Below, piece after piece: positions 58,426-64,000 of a DNA stretch of 64,000 nt. A program made the translations under genes and the position numbers. Origin of the DNA: Streptomyces sp. LX-29 (GTDB lineage Bacteria > Actinomycetota > Actinomycetes > Streptomycetales > Streptomycetaceae). The stretch lies in contig NZ_CP089746.1 of assembly GCF_029541745.1 (NCBI RefSeq), positions 5,589,559 through 5,653,558 of the forward strand, in the 5' to 3' direction. Below the pieces are notes generated by a model. It ran no database searches. It saw only the letters and a program-made list of their open reading frames with translations, and was not told the origin of the DNA. Numbering within the stretch: the first letter of the stretch is position 1; each line of letters opens with the position of its first letter.

Positions 58426-60023
58426 GACGCCTCCTCAGCGGTCGGGGCCTGGAGCGGTGGCCGCGGCCGTCGTGGCAGCGCCGGCTTCGGCTCGGGCGTC
58501 GGTGGTGTGGTCGCGGCCGCCGTGGCGGCCAGTGACCGGGCGAAGAGCGCCGCCAGCTCGTCGCCGGCCGCGTCGTCGAGGACCGCGCGGGACCAGCGCA
58601 GCCCCAGGTGCAGCCGGCCACCGGTCGAGGCGCAGGTGAAGGTCACCCCTCGCGACGGGCGGGTCGGCGCCGAGAGCCATACGGCGGTGGCGCGCCCGGC
58701 GTCGCCGAAGTCCAGCGGGTCGGGGAGCCGGCCGAGGTTGCTCAGCAGGGTGGTGGCGGTCCACGGCGCCGCCACCCGGCGCAGCCCGCGCGTGACCGCC
58801 GCGCGGAGCCCCACCGGCAGCACGGGCGCGGTGAGCAGCGCGCCCGCCCGTCCGAGCTGTGGTCCCGAGGCGGCCTTGAGGGCACGGGTGCGCGCGGCGG
58901 TGTACTCCAGCAGCCGCGCCACCGCCGCCGGGTCCGGCCGCTCGGCGGACAGCAGCGCCGCGTCCGTCCGCTCTCCCGGCCCGAAGCCCACCTCCACCAG
59001 GCGGGTGCCGTTGCCGATCGGCAGCTCGACGGCCCCGCGCGGGCGGTCGTCCACCGGCATGGTGATCCGTACGGGGCGGGGCGGCCGGCCGTGTAGCCGG
59101 TTCCAGCGGGCGATCGTCAGGCAGGTGGCCACCAGCAGCTGGTCGTTGACGGTGGGCACGACGGCGCCCGCGGCGCCGGTGGAGCGCGAGCGGGCCGCCG
59201 GCCGGGGCGGCAGCGGCAGGTCGGCCAGGAACAGGCCGTTGCCCGCGGCGCCGGGGGTGCGCGTGTCCGCGGCGACCCGGGCCGGTCGGGTCAGGCGGCG
59301 CGAGGGCGCCGGCGGAAGGGCCCTCGGCGTACGGGGCGGGGGCGCGGACGCGGGTGCGGGTGCGGGTGCCGGTGTGGGGACGGGTGCGGTACGCGGCGCG
59401 GACGGCGGACCGGACACGGCGCGCGGCTCGTGGGCGGCACACGGCCCGGGGGCGGCGGGCCGCGGGGCCGGGAGGTGCGCCGCCGTCCGGCCGGCGCCGT
59501 ACAGCGCGGCGGCCGTGGCCAGCACCCGCAGGCAGGACGGTCCGTCGAGGGCCGTGTGATTGATCGTCAGCAGCAGCACGGACCCGGTCTCCCCGGGGCC
59601 CGGGGAGACCAGCTCCAGCCGGACGGGCGGCGACACAGCCAGCGGCGGGCAGTGCGCCACCGCGCGGGCCCGCGCCAGGGCGAGTGCCCGCGGGCCCGGC
59701 GGCGCGCAGCGGACCGGGTCGACGTCCGGCTCCCCGGTCCGCTCCCACACGTACCGCAGCCGCCACCAGCCGCCCGGCGCCTCCCGCACCAGGATTCCCG
59801 GATGCCGGCGCAGCGCCTCGTGGAAGGCCGCCCGCAGCCGGGCCGGGTCCAGCCGCCCCGGCAGGTGCACCTCGATGTGGACGTTCTCGGGGTCGTCGTC
59901 CCGCTGGCAGTGACGGGAGACCTCGTCGACGGTGGGGAAGGGGAACCGGTCATCGCGCGGGGCGCGATGACCGCGGTCCCGTGCCGCGGCCCGGAACGAT
60001 CCGGTGGAACGCTCCGCGGTCAT
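58422..60023 (-). CDS. condensation-domain (acyltransferase-type) protein
   Basis: 533 residues resembling stand-alone NRPS condensation or wax-ester/PapA-type acyltransferases. N-terminal half: FPFPTVDEVSRHCQRDDDPENVHIEVHLPGRLDPARLRAAFHEALRRHPGIL; active site INHTALDGPS (HxxxDG). A Pro/Ala-rich linker at about 205-270 leads to the second half, with VNDQLLVATCLTIARWN and a TTLLSNLGRLPDPLDF floor-loop-like segment. No carrier-protein gene is adjacent, so a free acyl-CoA or glycan acceptor is likely. ATG 60023 has GAGGAGG upstream and overlaps the aftD-like stop. Confidence 0.85.
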   Translation of the reverse strand: MTAERSTGSFRAAARDRGHRAPRDDRFPFPTVDEVSRHCQRDDDPENVHIEVHLPGRLDPARLRAAFHEALRRHPGILVREAPGGWWRLRYVWERTGEPDVDPVRCAPPGPRALALARARAVAHCPPLAVSPPVRLELVSPGPGETGSVLLLTINHTALDGPSCLRVLATAAALYGAGRTAAHLPAPRPAAPGPCAAHEPRAVSGPPSAPRTAPVPTPAPAPAPASAPPPRTPRALPPAPSRRLTRPARVAADTRTPGAAGNGLFLADLPLPPRPAARSRSTGAAGAVVPTVNDQLLVATCLTIARWNRLHGRPPRPVRITMPVDDRPRGAVELPIGNGTRLVEVGFGPGERTDAALLSAERPDPAAVARLLEYTAARTRALKAASGPQLGRAGALLTAPVLPVGLRAAVTRGLRRVAAPWTATTLLSNLGRLPDPLDFGDAGRATAVWLSAPTRPSRGVTFTCASTGGRLHLGLRWSRAVLDDAAGDELAALFARSLAATAAATTPPTPEPKPALPRRPRPPLQAPTAEEAS

Positions 60024-63000
60024 CCTCCGGCCTCCTCTCCGACGGGCGCCCGCCGGGGCTTCCTCTCCGGGGTGCGGTCCGGAGCGGTACGAGCGGGCTC
60101 CGCGGCTTGTTCCCCGTCGTCGACGCGTCCGGCCCCGGCGCGTCCGCCTACGGCGCGTCCGGCCGTGGCGTGTCCGGCCACGGCGCCTCCGGCCTCGGCG
60201 TGTCCGGCCGCGGCGCCTCCAGTCACGGCGTGTCCCGCTGCGGCGCCTCCGGCCCGGGTGCCTCCGGCCCGGGTGCCTCCGGCCCGGGTGCCTCCGGCCC
60301 ACGTGGCGTGTCTGGCCACGGCGCATCCGGCCTCGGCGCGTCCCGCCGCGGCGCGTTCGGCCGTGGCGCCTCCGCTCACGGCGCGTTCGGCCACGGCGCC
60401 TCCGGCCTCGGCGTGTCCGGCCGCGGCGCCTCCAGTCACGGCGTGTCCCGCTGCGGCGCCTCCGGCCCGGGCGCCTCCGGCCCGGGTGCCTCCGGCCCAC
60501 GTGGCGTGTCCGGCCTCGGCGTGTCCGGCCGTGGCGCCTCCGGCCTCGGCGTGTCCCGCCGCGGCGCCTCCGGCCGCAGCGCCTGCGGCCTCGGCGTGGC
60601 TGTCGCCGGCGGTGTGCTGCTCGGTGTGCTGCCCGGTGAGGTCTCCGGCCGGCGCTCGCCGAAGGCCGCCGAGCCGGGCCCGTCGCCCGCGTCGGCTGGG
60701 CCGCGGGTCGCGGTCCGGGACGGTGATCCGCTCCGTAAGCCGTGCCCCGTCCCCCGTTCCGCTCCGGTTCCGCGATCGGCCCCGGTCCCTCGATCGGTCC
60801 GCGTCCTGCTCTCCGACTCCTTCCCGCTTCCGGTCCGCGGCCCCCTCGGCCCCGTCGCCGCTGGCCCCGTCGCCGCCCGGCCCGGCGGTGCCGTCTCCGG
60901 CGGGCGTGGGTCGGGGCGCCTTCCGGGCGACCCACTGACGCCATCGGCCGTGCCACGGATCGCGGTCCGGGGCGGAACGGGGCGGGAGGGGTCGCGTCAA
61001 CCGCGCGGTGTCGCCGTCCGGGTCGTCTCCGTCGGCGCCGTCCGCGGCCGCGCCCGCTCGGGCGCCGCCGCCCTCGCCGAGGCCGGGGCCGCTACCGATG
61101 CCGGTGTCGACGCCGTCCTCGTCGGGGCTGTCCTCGCCCTTCGGTGACCGGGGCCATCCGGTGCCGGCCGGGACCGTGACCACGGCGGCCGCCAACGCGA
61201 GCAGTGCGAGCAGTTGGGCCAGCGCGCTGAACGGCCCCTCGTCGAGCGAGAACGGCTCGCCCGCCCCCGTGGCCGCCGTGACACCCGCCCCCGCCATGGC
61301 CGCCAGGGCCACCAGCGGAAGCAGCCCGGGGCGCCGGTGGGCGAGGGGCGCCAGCACGAGCACGACCAGGGCGAGCGGACCGGCGACGAGGATGAGCACC
61401 ACGGTGAGCGCCGCCACGCCGAGCAGCCAACCCGGTTCGGGCGGTGCGTCCTCGGCCGGTGGGTCGGTCGCCGTCGTCCCCACGACCGCCGCCATCGTTC
61501 CCGATCCCGTTCCCGATCCCGTTCCTGTTCCCGATCCCGTCCCCGTCCGCGTTCCCGTCTCCATCCCCGTCTCCGGCGTCATCGCCGTCGTCCCCGTCTC
61601 CGGCGTCCCCACCGGCGCGGGCGGCGGTTGCGCGCCCGCCGTCGGCGCGCCCTCGGGCGCCCGGCGCCGGACGAGGCCGAGGCCGAGCAGCACCACGAGG
61701 CCCGCCGCGCCGCCCAGCAGTCCCGCCTGGTAGGTCGTCGCGGGCTCGTAGGTGAGGGTGACGGTGCCGCCGGAGCCGGCGGGGATGAGGAAGCCCTGCT
61801 GCCAGCCGTCGATGCGCAGCGGGGTGAGGCGGCGGCCGTCGAGCCGGGCGGTCCAGCCGCGGTTCTCGTTCTCGTACGTCTGGAGGTAGACGGCCGGACC
61901 GGCGCCGACGGTGAGCTGGCGCCGGTCGCCCGCCCAGTCGCGCGCCGTGAGGGCGCGCGGGGCGGTGGTGGACGGCGGTTCGGGGGTGCCGCGGCGCAGG
62001 GTGACGTCGGTGAGCGCCAGCGGGCCCGCGTCCCCCGCCTCCACCCGGTGGCGGCCGGCGGGCAGTCGCAGGGTGGCGTCGTCGTCGGTGCCGGCCTGGC
62101 ACAGCTCGACCCGGACCGGGCGGCGCTCGGTCAGGTCCCGCACCAGTCCGGACGCCCGGGTGGCGTGCAGGGTGCCGTCGACGGCGAGGAGCGGGCCGCT
62201 ACCGCAGGGGAGCGAGAAGCGGGCGCGGGGCGCGGGCGGCTTGGCGCGCAGGTCGGCCAGGGCGGGGACATGGATCTCGCTGAGCCCGACCGGCAGTTGC
62301 AGCTGCCGCCCGGCGAGCGGGTTGTGCAGGGTCAGCGGCGCGACCTTGCTGAAGGTGAGGGAGAGCCGGTCGGTCACGATGGGGTCGAAGCGCGCCCGCC
62401 CCAGCTCGTCCACCCCGGCGGTGGCGGCGCCGTCCGGCGAGTTGACGATGACCTCGGTGGGGCGGGTGGAGACGCCGCCCGCCGCGGCGAGGACGATCTC
62501 GTCGATCTCCCGCTTCTTGGGCCAGCTCAGGTGCACCACCGGCGCGTTCCCGGCGATCCACGCGGTGGTGAGGTCGCCGTCGACGAGGTTGCGGGCGCTG
62601 AGCGCGGGCCCGGCGTGGCCGGTGGACTCGGCCGTGACGTCGATGCGGCCGCGGCCGCGGCCGGGGGCCACGCGGTCCAGCAGCCGGTCCAGCTCCGGGC
62701 CGGGGACCGCGCGGGCCAGGCCCGAGACCGTGTGGTCGGCGGCGGCCGGGGTGCGGAACTGGCGGTGCAGGCCCAACTCCGCCGAGGCCGGCGACAGCCC
62801 GCCGGGGTCGCTGCCCCGGTGCAGCGAGACGACGTCCGCCGCGGCCTCCGTGCGACCGGCCGCGGCCTCCGTGCGACCCGTCGCGGACTCCGCGCGGTCC
62901 GCGTCGGTCGGCAGCGCCAGCAGCCGCGACACCTGGAGCCCCTCCACCGTCACCTCGGAGAAGCCCGCGCCGGACAGCCCGGGGCCGGCCCGCTGCGCGC

Positions 63001-64000
63001 CGGTGATGGTGAGCTTCAGCCACTTCGCCGGCCCCGGCGGGGCCTTGACCGGCTGCGGCAGACCGGTGGGCTGCAGCGGGCTGTCGGCCGCGCCGCGGTC
63101 GGTCTCCACCCGTACGGAGGTGGGCGCGGCCCGCAGTCCGTCGCCGGGCAGCGGGGTCACCTGGATCGCCTCGGGCACGGCGAGCGCCTGGGTGAAGTCG
63201 ACGCGCACCCACTGGCCGGTCGCGTCGCCCGCGCTGCCCTCGGCCCAGGCGGTCCGCGGGTCGCCGTCGAAGGCGTGCACCGGGTCGTACTGCGGCAGGT
63301 GGAACAGCCAGTTGCCGCTGCTGGAGGCGGTCACCGAGGCGGCGCCGCGCAGCACCGCCGTCGTCTGGTGGGCGGCGCCGGTGATCGGCAGGATCTGGTG
63401 CGGTCGCTCGCCCGGGTTCTGCACGCTGTCCGGGTGGTTCCGCTCCCGTGGACCGTAGGTGTACGAGGTGTTGGTGTTGACCAGCCCGAACCGGGTGTCC
63501 GCACGGCGCAGCCCGTCGGCGACCGCCTGGAGCGGGGGCGCGCCGAGCCCCGGATGCCGGTCGCCGGTGAGCACGGTGGCCCGGTCGCGCAGCGTCGGGT
63601 CGGTGCCGGAGAGCTGGAGCAGCGCCTCGGGCCCGCCGCTGACGACGGCCGTGTCCGCCACCGCCCGGACCGCCGCCGGGCCCGGCCGTGGCGCGCCGGT
63701 GGGCTCGTAGACCTCCACCGCCCGCTGGCGCGGGAAGAGGCCCTGGATCTGCACCGGGGTGTCCTCGGGGATCCGGCCGCCGGTCAGCACCGGGCCGAAG
63801 GCGGCCGCGCGCCGGTAGCCGGACTCCTCCAGGGTGCGGCGGACGGTCTGCGGCGGCACATAGCCGATCTGGTCCGGGTCGAGGTCGTTGCGGACGACGA
63901 CCGTGTACAGCCCCGCCCGCAGCAGGAAGTCGCGCAGCCCCGGCACCGCGCCGCCGCTGGTCAGCGCCTGCTCCACGGCGTCCATGGCGCGCCGCGAGCC
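60020..64000 (-). CDS. AftD-like alpha-(1->3)-arabinofuranosyltransferase, C-terminal part
   Basis: Partial: the frame is open through the right edge, so the start and N-terminal GT-C membrane domain lie outside. The visible 1326 residues hold the conserved RRAMDAVEQALTSGGAVPGLRDFLLRAGLYTVVVRNDLDP region and discoidin-like carbohydrate-binding domains (AFDGDPRTAWAEGSAGDATGQWVRVDF; LVDGDLTTAWIAGNAPVVHLSWP). YENENRGWTARLDGRRL and four C-terminal helices (61.2-61.7 kb) follow. A cytoplasmic tail of about 300 residues ends in pentapeptide AGHAE/AGGAT repeats. AftD builds arabinan in mycobacteria; its acceptor in Streptomyces is unknown. Confidence 0.85.
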   Translation of the reverse strand, partial: GSRRAMDAVEQALTSGGAVPGLRDFLLRAGLYTVVVRNDLDPDQIGYVPPQTVRRTLEESGYRRAAAFGPVLTGGRIPEDTPVQIQGLFPRQRAVEVYEPTGAPRPGPAAVRAVADTAVVSGGPEALLQLSGTDPTLRDRATVLTGDRHPGLGAPPLQAVADGLRRADTRFGLVNTNTSYTYGPRERNHPDSVQNPGERPHQILPITGAAHQTTAVLRGAASVTASSSGNWLFHLPQYDPVHAFDGDPRTAWAEGSAGDATGQWVRVDFTQALAVPEAIQVTPLPGDGLRAAPTSVRVETDRGAADSPLQPTGLPQPVKAPPGPAKWLKLTITGAQRAGPGLSGAGFSEVTVEGLQVSRLLALPTDADRAESATGRTEAAAGRTEAAADVVSLHRGSDPGGLSPASAELGLHRQFRTPAAADHTVSGLARAVPGPELDRLLDRVAPGRGRGRIDVTAESTGHAGPALSARNLVDGDLTTAWIAGNAPVVHLSWPKKREIDEIVLAAAGGVSTRPTEVIVNSPDGAATAGVDELGRARFDPIVTDRLSLTFSKVAPLTLHNPLAGRQLQLPVGLSEIHVPALADLRAKPPAPRARFSLPCGSGPLLAVDGTLHATRASGLVRDLTERRPVRVELCQAGTDDDATLRLPAGRHRVEAGDAGPLALTDVTLRRGTPEPPSTTAPRALTARDWAGDRRQLTVGAGPAVYLQTYENENRGWTARLDGRRLTPLRIDGWQQGFLIPAGSGGTVTLTYEPATTYQAGLLGGAAGLVVLLGLGLVRRRAPEGAPTAGAQPPPAPVGTPETGTTAMTPETGMETGTRTGTGSGTGTGSGTGSGTMAAVVGTTATDPPAEDAPPEPGWLLGVAALTVVLILVAGPLALVVLVLAPLAHRRPGLLPLVALAAMAGAGVTAATGAGEPFSLDEGPFSALAQLLALLALAAAVVTVPAGTGWPRSPKGEDSPDEDGVDTGIGSGPGLGEGGGARAGAAADGADGDDPDGDTARLTRPLPPRSAPDRDPWHGRWRQWVARKAPRPTPAGDGTAGPGGDGASGDGAEGAADRKREGVGEQDADRSRDRGRSRNRSGTGDGARLTERITVPDRDPRPSRRGRRARLGGLRRAPAGDLTGQHTEQHTAGDSHAEAAGAAAGGAAAGHAEAGGATAGHAEAGHATWAGGTRAGGARAGGAAAGHAVTGGAAAGHAEAGGAVAERAVSGGATAERAAAGRAEAGCAVARHATWAGGTRAGGTRAGGTRAGGAAAGHAVTGGAAAGHAEAGGAVAGHATAGRAVGGRAGAGRVDDGEQAAEPARTAPDRTPERKPRRAPVGEEAGG
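60110..60600. repeat. 15-bp minisatellite inside the aftD-like 3' end
   Basis: About 30 degenerate 15-base units (for example GGCGCCTCCGGCCTC) encode A-G/x-G/H-A-x pentapeptides. On top of this a block of about 120-135 bp is duplicated almost exactly: 60176-60312 and 60389-60510, the second lacking one GGCCCGGGTGCCTCC unit. The duplicated block encodes the HATWAGGTRAGG stretch that appears twice in the protein. Confidence 0.9.

Overview
The window is high-GC actinobacterial chromosome, almost certainly Streptomyces. Codon third positions are nearly all G or C. GTG starts, ATGA stop/start overlaps and leaderless promoters are frequent. Chaplins, a rodlin-like pair, an HrdA-like sigma factor and rare TTA (bldA-type) leucine codons are present. 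Gene content and order (zur-znu, glyS, dus, ppdK, nirBD, dgt, dnaG, hrdA-like, tRNA-Asn) look like conserved Streptomyces core chromosome interrupted by small strain-variable patches. There is no rRNA, CRISPR, prophage or insertion sequence.

Layout. 1-3.5 kb: zinc regulator Zur and the ZnuABC importer, with two Zur-box-like palindromes at the znuA start. 3.5-5.6 kb: glycyl-tRNA synthetase and a Uma2-family protein. 5.7-11.5 kb: a TetR/aldo-keto reductase pair, two drug-type MFS transporters and an MmyB-type regulator, with palindromic operators between them. 11.6-15.9 kb: tRNA-dihydrouridine synthase and pyruvate phosphate dikinase. 16.4-25.9 kb: a TTA-containing ArsR-like regulator, a Tat-exported PhoX-like protein with a possible PHO box, a sugar ABC importer, a KimA-like APC permease behind a short upstream ORF and foldable leader, and an SDR enzyme. 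26-33.4 kb: assimilatory nitrite reductase nirBD with a GlnR-like box, a two-component system, a TauE/SafE permease and a MarR-like regulator.

33.5-36.3 kb looks like a small acquired patch. It holds three small genes on the minus strand and, divergently, an HTH-DUF5919-like regulator (TTA codon) overlapping a NUDIX hydrolase. It abuts a decayed LysR gene. 36.3-49.5 kb returns to core genes: cupin, CutA, ElyC/SanA-like protein, adenine-deaminase-like enzyme, sirohydrochlorin chelatase, dGTPase-like protein, ferredoxin reductase, DnaG, sigma factor, FGGY kinase and tRNAs. The gap after the deaminase is filled by a degenerate 17-18 bp minisatellite.

50.4-52.5 kb is a compact aerial-hyphae surface-protein locus: two convergent, nearly identical rodlin-like genes and two chaplins, one with a long His/Gly/Asn-rich insert. 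52.6-55.7 kb carries a subtilase, thioredoxin, histidine phosphatase and OsmC. 55.7-64 kb is one tightly coupled minus-strand operon: AftD-like arabinofuranosyltransferase (running off the edge), condensation-domain protein, methyltransferase, Trm112-like protein, FkbM methyltransferase and an unknown protein. Four of its five junctions overlap or nearly overlap. It is the best candidate here for an undescribed cell-envelope or glycoconjugate system.
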